A stretch of DNA of 54,320 nucleotides, taken from positions 1 to 54,320 of IMG/VR virus record IMGVR_UViG_3300037193_001441, one strand, 5' to 3'. A program made the translations under genes and the position numbers. The notes below the pieces were generated by a model, which worked only from the letters and a program-made list of their open reading frames with translations, ran no database searches and was not told the DNA's origin. The DNA is from a virus. Positions 16,797-23,963 of this stretch are shown one piece after another (position 1 is the first letter of the stretch; the number at the start of each line of letters is the position of its first letter).

Positions 16797-17291
16797 TCAG
16801 GCAGTGGTAACGCACCAGTCGTTACCGTTGATGTGATCGCGCACGATGTCCGCGATGATTCGGTTGAGCTTGTCGTCTCGGAGTGCCCCGAGCAGAGCGA
16901 TGCGCGCCGCGGACCTTAGGTCCTGGTGGTGCGTCGGGGTGCTGAACTTCCACACTCCGAGCAGCTCCATCAGTGGCTGCTTCACCACCTTCTTGACGCC
17001 GGTGTTGAGCAGCACGATCGAGCCCGGCAGCGCAGCACGTGTGGCGTTGACCGCCTCGGTCATGCGCGCGTCGGTGTTGAAGTGCGACCGTGGTCGGTAC
17101 GCCTCGATGAAGATGTGCGTGTTCGGGATCTTCTGGTATCCCGCCAGCCACTGCTGCAGACGCACCGTGTCGGTACCTGCGATGACGATGTAGTCGTTGT
17201 CGACGATGCGCTGGTCCTCGTCGATCGTCAGCATCACTACGCCCGTGTGGACGATGCCTGGATCTACTCCGACGAGATGTGTTACGTTCAA
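16797..17291 (-). CDS. RuvC-like Holliday-junction resolvase / RNase H-fold nuclease
   Basis: The protein has 164 residues from a TTG at 17291, chosen because the ribosome leader GGAAAGGAACTCGCA lies directly before it, as it does before ATGs of other genes in this block. RuvC-type acidic residues are visible: Asp10 in VGVDPGIVHTG, Glu63 in IFIEAYRP, and His121/Asp124 in THHQDLRSAAR, the pattern of poxvirus- and phage-type RuvC resolvases. It would resolve branched replication intermediates before packaging. A hairpin (17313-17345) separates it from the DNA polymerase gene. Confidence 0.82.
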   Translation of the reverse strand: MNVTHLVGVDPGIVHTGVVMLTIDEDQRIVDNDYIVIAGTDTVRLQQWLAGYQKIPNTHIFIEAYRPRSHFNTDARMTEAVNATRAALPGSIVLLNTGVKKVVKQPLMELLGVWKFSTPTHHQDLRSAARIALLGALRDDKLNRIIADIVRDHINGNDWCVTTA

Positions 17292-17312
17292 TGCGAGTTC
17301 CTTTCCGGAGGA

Positions 17313-17345
17313 CACCGGCCCCGTCACATGCTGACGGGGCCGGTG
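17313..17345 (-). terminator. U-less 14-bp hairpin after DNA polymerase gene
   Basis: Perfect stem (CACCGGCCCCGTCA at 17313-17326, complement at 17332-17345) with a five-base loop. It lies six bases after the polymerase stop and about 20 bases before the next start on the minus strand. No U-run follows. Confidence 0.5.
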
Positions 17346-17350
17346 CCGTT

Positions 17351-19495
17351 CTACTTGGTGTACCGGTAGTCGGCCTTGATCTCTGCAGCCAGCGGGAAGC
17401 TGGCCACTCGACCTGGGTCGGACATGATTCTCTCCATCCAATCCATCGCCTCGTACTGCCCGAGCCTGCCGGGTGCTGGAGCCACGGGAATCCAGTCAAC
17501 CACGAGCTCGTCGTGGAACTGGCCAACCAGCTCGAGCTGCTTCGGGTAGTTGCGCACCCAGCTGTCGAGGCTCTTCATGCTCTGCATGAACAGCTCACGG
17601 CAGAACGACTGCGTGAAGATCCCGGCCAGCTTGCCACCGTAGATGGTGTGGTCGGTCTCCCTCTTGGTCTTCGGGTGCATGAACGTGTCCTTCCAGAGGT
17701 CGCCCGTCTTGCGATCGGTCGGCTTGTAGTACACGATGCTGCGGCCCTTGACATAGCAGCCGTGGAACCACCGCACCATGAACGGTTCGGAGGTGTCGTC
17801 GAAGTTGACCTGCATCTTGACCGAGATGATCTTGCGACCTCGGGTAGCAGGGTTGTCCTCGACCTGCTGGATCAGTGAGTCCGGTGCTACGTAGGGCAGC
17901 AGCCTCAGCACCATGTTGTCGGGGAGCACCCACTCTCGGATGTAGCCCTCTTCGACCACCAGGTGTAGGGCTTCGTCCAGCCACCACCAGAAGTTCACGA
18001 TCTCCGGGTTGGCAGACCGGAAGCTGTTGACGATGGCCGCGGCCTCGCCCTCGCTGAGGTCGACACCCATGCCGGAGGCGAAGGACTGCACCGCCTCGGG
18101 CCCAGCCTGGTACCCACAGCTGAGCTCGCCCACCTTGCCGAACTGGCGCTGGTCTTTGGTCACGTCGTCGTACGCCACAGCGAATGACTTCGTGGCCGCC
18201 ACCTTGTACAGGTCCAGCCCCTGCCGGAAGGCATCGACCTTCCAGGTCTCGCCCGCTGCCCATGCCAATCCTCGGTTCTCGACCGAGGAGAAGTCACCGA
18301 CCAGCAGCAGGCCCGACGGGTGGCGAGACGTGAACGACTGACGGATGTTCCTCGCCAGCTTGTCGTTGTCCCACTCCACGTCCTGGTCCTGCAGCTCGAG
18401 CATGTCGTCCGGCTCACCGATCCGCTTGAGGTTCTGCATCTGGACCGAGCGTCCCGTCGTACGCCAGCTCTGGCCGGCGCCGATGTGGAGGTACTGGTCC
18501 TTCAGGCGACCCTCGTACTCGGTGTCGAGGATGGTCTTCAGCTTCTTCAGCGATGACCCGCCGAGGATCTGCTTGGTGTTCACCAGCTGTAGCACCTCGT
18601 AGTACCCCTGCCACTTGGGCTCGTAGCCCGTCATGCCAGCGAGCTTGGTCTCGAGCCGCTTCTTCAGGCGAGCGACGTGCTGCTCGTCGAAGCTGTTGAC
18701 CCGGATGCCTCGATCAGCACACCACTGCTTGAGCTGCGGGAAGCTGTTGAGGTTCAGATCCGGTGCTGCGCACGTAGCCCTGAACTCTTCGAGTGCGACG
18801 GCCTGGTTCTCCAGGTAGCGCCGCTGCATCTCCTCGACCGTGTCGATGTCGACGTGCCATCCGGTCTCGTTCATCCGCATGGTCGCAGCCCAGTAGTCCT
18901 GCTCCTTGCGGGGCAGCAGCTCGCCGTACTTCTCGACGATCTGGTACCCGAGCTGAGCGTCGAGCCGGCAGTATCGTACGAAGTCCTTCCACTCCTGCGG
19001 GTGGTCGAGCACGATGTTGCGGTCGAAGAACCCGTTGCCGTTCGCCTCCTGGTACTTGCCCGGGATGGAGAACAGCTTGATCAGCTGCTTGCCCAGCTCG
19101 AGCTTGTCGATGTTGAGGAGCTGCGGTGCCGCAGCCTCGAGGCTCGAGCCTGCACCTACGGCACGGGCAACCACCGCCGAGTCGATGAACCAGTTGGCCG
19201 GGTAGTCCCGACCCATCCATCGCAGCACCGCACGCTCGAAGCCTGCGTTGTGTGCCACGATCTTGACGTCCTGCTGCTCGAGGAATCCGAACAGCTGGGT
19301 CCGGGCCCAGTCGTAGTTGTGGGTCAGGTCCAGGTCCACGTACTCCACCGACCCTGGGTAGTCCTGCCTCCAGAGACAGGCGATCAGTGGCTGGAACGTG
19401 GGGTCCTGCACGTAGCGCTCGAGCCCGTGATCCGGGAGAGACACTGCACCGTAGGTCTCGAAGTCCAGACCCACGAGTTTGAATCGCTGGTTCAT
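17351..19495 (-). CDS. Family A DNA polymerase with 3'-5' exonuclease domain
   Basis: The replicative polymerase has 714 residues. The exonuclease domain shows LDFETYG (Asp11, Glu13), IVAHNAGFER (ExoII) and YCRLDAQLGY (ExoIII). The polymerase domain shows RTTGRSVQMQNLKR, motif A GDFSSVENR near residue 400, motif B RQFGKVGELSCGYQAG near 452-467 and motif C QFHDELVVDW near 658-667; both carboxylates of the active site are intact. There is no 5'-3' exonuclease domain, as in phage polymerases. ATG 19495 has GAAGGGAGCGAC upstream. Together with the nuclease and single-strand-binding genes that follow it forms a common phage replication set. Confidence 0.93.
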   Translation of the reverse strand: MNQRFKLVGLDFETYGAVSLPDHGLERYVQDPTFQPLIACLWRQDYPGSVEYVDLDLTHNYDWARTQLFGFLEQQDVKIVAHNAGFERAVLRWMGRDYPANWFIDSAVVARAVGAGSSLEAAAPQLLNIDKLELGKQLIKLFSIPGKYQEANGNGFFDRNIVLDHPQEWKDFVRYCRLDAQLGYQIVEKYGELLPRKEQDYWAATMRMNETGWHVDIDTVEEMQRRYLENQAVALEEFRATCAAPDLNLNSFPQLKQWCADRGIRVNSFDEQHVARLKKRLETKLAGMTGYEPKWQGYYEVLQLVNTKQILGGSSLKKLKTILDTEYEGRLKDQYLHIGAGQSWRTTGRSVQMQNLKRIGEPDDMLELQDQDVEWDNDKLARNIRQSFTSRHPSGLLLVGDFSSVENRGLAWAAGETWKVDAFRQGLDLYKVAATKSFAVAYDDVTKDQRQFGKVGELSCGYQAGPEAVQSFASGMGVDLSEGEAAAIVNSFRSANPEIVNFWWWLDEALHLVVEEGYIREWVLPDNMVLRLLPYVAPDSLIQQVEDNPATRGRKIISVKMQVNFDDTSEPFMVRWFHGCYVKGRSIVYYKPTDRKTGDLWKDTFMHPKTKRETDHTIYGGKLAGIFTQSFCRELFMQSMKSLDSWVRNYPKQLELVGQFHDELVVDWIPVAPAPGRLGQYEAMDWMERIMSDPGRVASFPLAAEIKADYRYTK

Positions 19496-19505
19496 GTCGC
19501 TCCCT

Positions 19506-20213
19506 TCAGAGTGAGAGGATCTCGTCCTCGTTGAGTGGTGCCGGATAGAGCATCTGCATCATGGCCGGGCACATGGGCTTGCCCTTCACCCCGCGCGAGT
19601 GCGGGTTGGCCGGGCAGAACTTGCAGTGGTCGCTCGGCCCGAAGGTCACGCTTCCGTTCTGGATCGCGTTCTCCGTGGCGATGGCGTCCTTCATGAACTG
19701 AGCGATGCGGTTCGTGTCAGCGAACCAGCTCTCCATGATGTTGGCCCTCGGCTGCAGGATGTGGTTGGTCACGCCCTTCGCCTTCGGTGCCAGCGGTGCG
19801 TAGCACACGTCGTAGTACAGGAGCTGGTCGTTCTCGATCACCTCGACGGGGATCTTCCCCCACTTGGTGTCGATGACGTGGATCTCGTCCTGCGTGTAGA
19901 GCACCAGGTCTGCGGTGGTCTTCGGCTTGGTCGCCAGCCAGGTGGCCTCGACCGTCTGCTCGATCAGCACCTTGAACCGTCGTGTCGACCGCAGGTCTGC
20001 GACGTACTGCACGATGCGAGCGAAGGCGTGCAGGTCACCTGCGCTCAGCTCCCACACCTTCTCGAGGATGGAGTGGACCGAGGTGCCCGCGGCTGCGGCC
20101 GGGGTCTCGTCGATCTCGGGTGGCGTCCAGTTCGGGATCGCCACTTCGAGGTTGGCGCTGGCGTGACATGCCATCTGCTTGGCTGCCACGCTCGCGCTGA
20201 AGCGTTCGATCAT
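19506..20213 (-). CDS. PD-(D/E)XK nuclease, DUF2800-like
   Basis: The protein has 235 residues from ATG 20213, preceded by the AAAGGAACTCGC leader; longer versions would run into the tRNA gene. The RecB/Cas4-like nuclease signature is complete: GTSVHSILE (His47), TADLVLY (Asp102), VIDTKWGK (Asp115-x-Lys117) and NDQLLYYD (Gln130). A Cys cluster near the end, CKFCP and later MCP, may hold a metal or iron-sulphur site as in Cas4-type enzymes. It is probably a recombination or end-processing nuclease working with the adjacent DNA polymerase and DUF2815-like protein. Confidence 0.82.
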   Translation of the reverse strand: MIERFSASVAAKQMACHASANLEVAIPNWTPPEIDETPAAAAGTSVHSILEKVWELSAGDLHAFARIVQYVADLRSTRRFKVLIEQTVEATWLATKPKTTADLVLYTQDEIHVIDTKWGKIPVEVIENDQLLYYDVCYAPLAPKAKGVTNHILQPRANIMESWFADTNRIAQFMKDAIATENAIQNGSVTFGPSDHCKFCPANPHSRGVKGKPMCPAMMQMLYPAPLNEDEILSL

Positions 20214-20257
20214 GCGAGTTCCTTTCTCGATGCGCTGGGCCTGCTGCCCTTGCTGCG

Positions 20258-20310
20258 TGGGTGCCGAGGACTCGAACCTCGGAGCCGGCCTGGACCTGGT
20301 CACCCGGTAT
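20258..20310 (-). ncRNA. tRNA-like remnant with intact T-arm
   Basis: On the minus strand the bases CGAGG-TTCGAGT-CCTCG at 20265-20281 form a perfect T-arm and are followed by a seven-base acceptor-like GCACCCA, but no matching 5' acceptor, D-arm or anticodon arm fits in the 30-40 bases upstream; only a GGGTG that could pair with CACCC is seen. I read it as a degraded tRNA between the tRNA-Leu gene and the nuclease gene. A structured leader that mimics a tRNA is the alternative. Confidence 0.4.
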
Positions 20311-20321
20311 CTATGGGCATG

Positions 20322-20426
20322 TGCCCCCGGTGGGACTCGAACCCACACTGTCTGAGCAACTTCCCAGCTGCTTCAGCTCGTGGCTACTTTTGAGGTAGCT
20401 GCCTCTCACCGTTGGGCTACGGGGGC
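20322..20426 (-). tRNA. tRNA-Leu (anticodon CAA) with an oversized variable arm
   Basis: The minus strand gives acceptor GCCCCCG pairing with CGGGGGC, discriminator A, a D-arm within GCCCAACGGTGAGAGGC, anticodon stem GCTAC/GTAGC with loop CTCAAAA (anticodon CAA at 20390-20392) and T-arm GTGGG-TTCGAGT-CCCAC. A73 fits leucine. The variable region (20347-20382) is 36 bases, much longer than a usual class II arm, and can fold as GAGC...GCTC. No encoded CCA. UUG is a rare codon in such a GC-rich genome, so the tRNA would serve rare codons or replace host tRNA cleaved in defence. Confidence 0.8.
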
Positions 20427-20430
20427 GAGA

Positions 20431-20463
20431 GGGTCCGGCCTCCGTCGGCAGGAGACCGGACCC
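20431..20463 (-). terminator. U-less hairpin before the tRNA
   Basis: A stem of 12 pairs in 13 positions (GGGTCCGGCCTCC at 20431-20443 with GGAGACCGGACCC at 20451-20463) directly after the ssDNA-binding gene and five bases before the tRNA 5' end on the minus strand. It may end or process the transcript at the tRNA boundary. Confidence 0.5.
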
Positions 20464-20474
20464 AGTGGTGGACC

Positions 20475-21149
20475 TCAGTCCATGAAGATCTCGTCCTCGT
20501 CGACGGTCGAGCCACCACCGAAGCGGTCGCCGTCCGCCTTGAACACCGCCACCCCGGCGCCGGCCGAGAAGCCCGGCAGCTTGCCGTTGTGGTAGGCGTA
20601 GAGGTTGAGCGTCACGGCCACGTAGCACCCCGGGTACATCGAGTGGACCGTGGCCGACAGCGGCTTGAGCACCGGGAACTGCAGCAGGTCGGGGTCCGGC
20701 ACAGCCAGCTCCGCCTCCTCGTTCACGATCGCCTTCAGCTCGATGTCCGTGCCCTTGTTGCCGAGCACCTTGACGGTGGCGACCGCCTCGGGTGCGAGCT
20801 CGGCCGTCTTCTCGTGGACGTTCTTGATCGGGGTGTTGTACACCCCGTCGAAGTCGTCGCCCTCGATCTGCGCCTGCAGGTCCGCGACCTCCTTGGCGCT
20901 GAGCACGTCCTTCTTCTCGCCGTTCTTCTCCTGCTCGATGCAGTAGGGGAAGAACTCGTCGACGATGTGGTCACGCAGCTTGTCGAGCTGCGCCTGCTCG
21001 ACGACCAGCTGGAACGACGGCGACGCCGAGGCGATGTCCGCCGCCGGGTAGCTGCCCTTCAGGCTGAGGTCGAACGCCTCCTTGGCGGTGAACGTCGGGA
21101 AGCTGAGCCGGCCGTAGATCGTGACCTGCTTCGGGTTCTTGGCTCCCAT
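20475..21149 (-). CDS. Single-strand DNA-binding protein, DUF2815-like
   Basis: The protein has 224 residues. The N-terminus TIYGRLSFPTFTAKEAF and the later segment VHSMYPGCYVAVTLNLYAYHNGKLPGF match the pattern of the DUF2815 family, which has the OB-fold of T7 gp2.5-type single-strand DNA-binding proteins; the C-terminus is acidic (VDEDEIFMD) like other such proteins that recruit replication partners. AGAAAGGGG precedes ATG 21149. Its neighbours DUF2800-like nuclease and DNA polymerase A form a set seen together in many phages. Confidence 0.78.
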   Translation of the reverse strand: MGAKNPKQVTIYGRLSFPTFTAKEAFDLSLKGSYPAADIASASPSFQLVVEQAQLDKLRDHIVDEFFPYCIEQEKNGEKKDVLSAKEVADLQAQIEGDDFDGVYNTPIKNVHEKTAELAPEAVATVKVLGNKGTDIELKAIVNEEAELAVPDPDLLQFPVLKPLSATVHSMYPGCYVAVTLNLYAYHNGKLPGFSAGAGVAVFKADGDRFGGGSTVDEDEIFMD

Positions 21150-21240
21150 GTGGGGGCCCCTTTCTCTCTGGTTGATGGATGTTGCGGTGATGCACGGACA
21201 CGCCAGATTTTTTTTTCTGTCGTTCCGATCTTGCTTGGGT

Positions 21241-21283
21241 CCTCCCCCGGCTCGGTGAACACGGTCGCCCCAGCCGGGGGAGG
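21241..21283 (-). terminator. U-less 12-bp hairpin
   Basis: Stem CCTCCCCCGGCT at 21241-21252 with its complement at 21272-21283, loop of 19 bases. It lies after the stop of the 30-residue zinc-finger gene on the minus strand, and no T-run follows on that strand; a run of nine T on the plus strand (21208-21216) is on the wrong side for termination of plus transcripts. It is likely an end-of-unit hairpin. Confidence 0.45.
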
Positions 21284-21288
21284 AAGCA

Positions 21289-21381
21289 CTACGAGTACTG
21301 CTCAGGGCAGTCGTGCTGCTCGAGGGACTCAGCGTCCTCGAACTTGTAGCCGCAGCACGGGCACTGGTGCAGCCCAGCCAT
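21289..21381 (-). CDS. 30-residue single zinc-finger protein (C-x2-C-x12-H-x-C)
   Basis: ATG 21381 overlaps the stop of the VWA gene as TGATG. The peptide holds one finger, CPCCG then HDC, with exact spacing C-x2-C-x12-H-x-C, and almost nothing else. The same spacing occurs three times in the protein at 23964-24461, which supports translation of this tiny frame. A single finger this small could be an adaptor or inhibitor. It is short enough to be missed by automatic gene calling. Confidence 0.6.
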   Translation of the reverse strand: MAGLHQCPCCGYKFEDAESLEQHDCPEQYS

Positions 21382-22430
21382 CAGGCCAGGACGTGCGCGC
21401 TGCGAGCGATGAGCAGCGGCGTGACCTTGTCTGCCAGCTGACCGACGCACTCAGCGAGGAACGTCGGCCGGTTCACCAGCGAGATGTCGAGCACCTCGTC
21501 GATGTGACCGGAGCACACCCGGTTGATGTGCTCGGCTGCCGACCGGCTGGAGTCGTAGTCCGCCACCGTGATGACGACGCCCCAGTCCCGGTTCAGCAGA
21601 GGAGCCAGCTCCTCGTAGTAGGTCCCGCCGAACTGCGCCTTCTTCAGCACGGCGTCGCTGTCGTACGTGCCCGGCGCCCAGTAGAAGGCGTCGTTGCTGA
21701 CGATGGCGAGGTGGGCGTTGGCCATGTAGGACAGGGCCACGACGTCGTCGACGATCGCACGCACGGTGCTCTCGGTCATCGAGCCGCTCACGTCCAGGAT
21801 CAGGAGGTTCTCCTTCTGCCGGTCGTGGTGGACGCTGGCCTTGTAGTCCCCGATGGTGGGCCGCTTGCGGTTCATCACCATCATGGAGTTGAAGACCATG
21901 GTGCCCTGCTTGCCGGGCAGCAGGCCGACGATGTCCTCGAGCTTGGACGCCACGTCCTTGATGGACTGAGCGACCGTGATCTCGAGCGACTCCCACACCT
22001 GCGGCAGGATCTCACCGACGGGCACGTCCGGGTCGAAGACGATGTCTCCGTCGAGGACGTCGGGGTTGACCACGCCAGGCGTGAAGACCGGCGTGCAGTC
22101 GCAGGTCAGATCGCCGTACTCGTCCAGGTCACCGGACTCGATGGCACACCAGCTCTCGTGTGCGTAGCTGCCCACGAGGTACGACTGCAGGTCGGTGCTG
22201 TGGTTGCCGCTGAACAGGGCGTCCGCCACCTCGCTGTCGCACACGTGGTGGAGCAGGTTGCTGAGCTGGGTGTAGTCCAGCTCGTAGACCTTGGCGAAGA
22301 ACAGTGCCGCCTCGGTCGTGGGCAGGAGGTCCTTCAGCACCTGGATGCTGAACCTCTTGCCGGGCTTGATCTCGAGCAGGTCGAGACTCCGCTTCAGCTC
22401 AGAACGGCTGATCGTCGAAGACGTCGTCAT
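21381..22430 (-). CDS. VWA-domain protein, partner of MoxR-type ATPase
   Basis: The protein has 349 residues. A von Willebrand A domain covers about 205-345 with the MIDAS motif LDVSGSM near 213-219 (D-x-S-x-S) and a typical helix TVRAIVDDVVALS behind it. The first 200 residues are helical and have no recognised family. It overlaps the upstream MoxR-type gene by 32 bases, so they are translated together. In bacteria MoxR-VWA pairs act as chaperones that remodel or insert metals into client proteins. The phage client is unknown. Confidence 0.82.
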   Translation of the reverse strand: MTTSSTISRSELKRSLDLLEIKPGKRFSIQVLKDLLPTTEAALFFAKVYELDYTQLSNLLHHVCDSEVADALFSGNHSTDLQSYLVGSYAHESWCAIESGDLDEYGDLTCDCTPVFTPGVVNPDVLDGDIVFDPDVPVGEILPQVWESLEITVAQSIKDVASKLEDIVGLLPGKQGTMVFNSMMVMNRKRPTIGDYKASVHHDRQKENLLILDVSGSMTESTVRAIVDDVVALSYMANAHLAIVSNDAFYWAPGTYDSDAVLKKAQFGGTYYEELAPLLNRDWGVVITVADYDSSRSAAEHINRVCSGHIDEVLDISLVNRPTFLAECVGQLADKVTPLLIARSAHVLA

Positions 22431-23352
22431 CGGCGTTGGTTCCTTCCGTGTTGGTGTGCGCTTCCTGCAGGTTGATGAGCTGCAGGTTGAGTTCCAGGTT
22501 CCGTGCCTGGATCTCGGTGAGCCGAGGGTTGCCCTTCAGCTGCAGGGCCTTGGCCTTGTACGTGGGGTCCACGCCCTTGCCGTCGATGAGGTAGACGAAC
22601 TGGACCTTGCCAGCCTGCATCGCCCTCTTGTTGTTCCACTCGAGCACGTCCTTCAGCTCGCTGCTCTCGACCTCGCGCAGTTGCGCCTGGCCGATGAGCT
22701 TGCGAACGGACGTGCCCTTCAGCATGGGGCTCGAGCTCGCCTTGTTCTTCAGGTTGTCGAGCACCTCGAACATGGGCAGCACCTCGACATCGAGGAGGCT
22801 GCTCATCTCCTGGCTCTCGGCCATGCTGGGCAGCAGGCCGAGCGCATCGACGATCATCTTGGCGAGCCGTGCCTTCTCGGTCTTCCGCTTCCGCGGGTCC
22901 GGTACCGGTAGGTGCAGCAGCCTGTCCTCGAGCGCCTTGTCGTAAGACACCGTGGAGTTGGACGCTGCGATGAAGAACGCCGGCGGGATCACGAGGTCCG
23001 CCACTCGCCTCGAGGTGAGGATGTCGAGCAGTCCGTTGAACACCTCGGGGAATGCGCGCAGCGCCTCGTCGAAGAGGACGATGTCGCCCTTCTTGATCTG
23101 CGTCCAGAACGTGGCGTGCAGCAGCCGGAGCTTCATCTCCTCGTCGCTGCCGTGTGGCATCTGCACTCCCTCGAGTTCGAGGGGTGAGACACGAGAGAGG
23201 TTGATGATGTGCAGGTTGACGCCGACCAGGTCAGCGAGCTGCTGCACGACGGTCGACTTGCCACAGCCCGGCGGACCGAACAGGTGTGGCAGGGGTGAGC
23301 GCACGTCGCCGGCCATGGCCATGACGTACATCTTCATGAGCTTCTCGAGCAT
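22399..23352 (-). CDS. MoxR-type AAA+ ATPase
   Basis: The protein has 317 residues from ATG 23352 with the AAGGAACTCAC leader. It shows Walker A GPPGCGKST at 26-34, Walker B DIVLFDE at 90-96, sensor strand FFIAASNSTVSYDKALEDRL near 120-140 and the arginine of EDRLL. It fits the MoxR family of AAA+ remodellers. About 130 C-terminal residues beyond the ATPase, ending in an acidic DDDVFDDQPF, are not recognised. It is the upstream partner of the VWA gene. Confidence 0.86.
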   Translation of the reverse strand: MLEKLMKMYVMAMAGDVRSPLPHLFGPPGCGKSTVVQQLADLVGVNLHIINLSRVSPLELEGVQMPHGSDEEMKLRLLHATFWTQIKKGDIVLFDEALRAFPEVFNGLLDILTSRRVADLVIPPAFFIAASNSTVSYDKALEDRLLHLPVPDPRKRKTEKARLAKMIVDALGLLPSMAESQEMSSLLDVEVLPMFEVLDNLKNKASSSPMLKGTSVRKLIGQAQLREVESSELKDVLEWNNKRAMQAGKVQFVYLIDGKGVDPTYKAKALQLKGNPRLTEIQARNLELNLQLINLQEAHTNTEGTNADDDVFDDQPF

Positions 23353-23371
23353 GTGAGTTCCTTGTCCTGAG

Positions 23372-23408
23372 CACGAGAGGGGCCGCATGGAGCACGGCCC
23401 CTCTCGTG
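23372..23408 (-). terminator. U-less 14-bp hairpin
   Basis: Perfect stem (CACGAGAGGGGCCG at 23372-23385, complement at 23395-23408) with a nine-base loop, located between the acidic gene (stop 23427) and the GGAACTC leader of the MoxR gene on the minus strand. No U-run follows. Confidence 0.5.
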
Positions 23409-23426
23409 GGTCTGATCAGCGAGCGG

Positions 23427-23900
23427 TCACTCGGAGGCGGACTGCTCCGCCTCGTCGCCGTCGGTCGCGTCGACGAAGGTCTCGGCCGGGCCCGGCTCGT
23501 CCGGCACCACGGCCAGGACGTCGAGCTGGTCGTTGACCCACACGAGGCGGTCCTCGTCGCCCTGGTCGAGCAGGCGCAGGATGATGCTGTCGCGCGTGAG
23601 CTTGACCAGCACCTCCTCCTGGGCCGGCGTCGCCTCGCTGCCCTCGGAGAGGACGACGTAGCCGAGGCTGTCGGTCGGCCGCTCGAGGCTGGCCTGCATC
23701 TTCTCCGCTGCCTCGGTGATCGGGGCGAAGAACGACTCGACCGCGCGCTCGAACGCCTCGACCGCCTGGTCGTACTCGCTGTGGCCGTTGATCTCGTTCC
23801 ACTGCGTGGCGTCGAGGATCTCCTTGCCCGAGGTGCCGAAGCTGTCGGTGCCGCTGACCACGACTCGGTCGTTGACCAGCTTGGTGATGGTGAACGTCAT
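23427..23900 (-). CDS. Acidic hypothetical protein, 157 residues
   Basis: I chose ATG 23900 because the ribosome site GGAAGGA is six bases upstream; an ATG six bases earlier touches that site. The protein is acidic, helical in the middle (DQAVEAFERAVESFFAPITE), with a C-terminal run rich in Asp, Glu and Ala. The start is beta-like (FTITKLVNDRVVVSG). No family is recognised. It could be a DNA mimic or an inhibitor of a host complex, but that is speculation based only on charge. Confidence 0.6.
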   Translation of the reverse strand: MTFTITKLVNDRVVVSGTDSFGTSGKEILDATQWNEINGHSEYDQAVEAFERAVESFFAPITEAAEKMQASLERPTDSLGYVVLSEGSEATPAQEEVLVKLTRDSIILRLLDQGDEDRLVWVNDQLDVLAVVPDEPGPAETFVDATDGDEAEQSASE

Positions 23901-23963
23901 GTTCATTCCTTCCGGATGGTGGTTGTTGAGTTGCGCTACTCGGTGTTGCTGAGGTGATCCGGG

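Noticed and set aside
21208-21216. Run of nine T as a plus-strand terminator
   Set aside because: No hairpin lies before it on the plus strand, and no plus-strand gene ends nearby.
20412-22475. 687-residue plus-strand frame across the ssDNA-binding, zinc-finger and VWA genes
   Set aside because: The minus-strand genes have recognised domains, ribosome sites and overlaps; this frame has none and begins at the edge of the tRNA.
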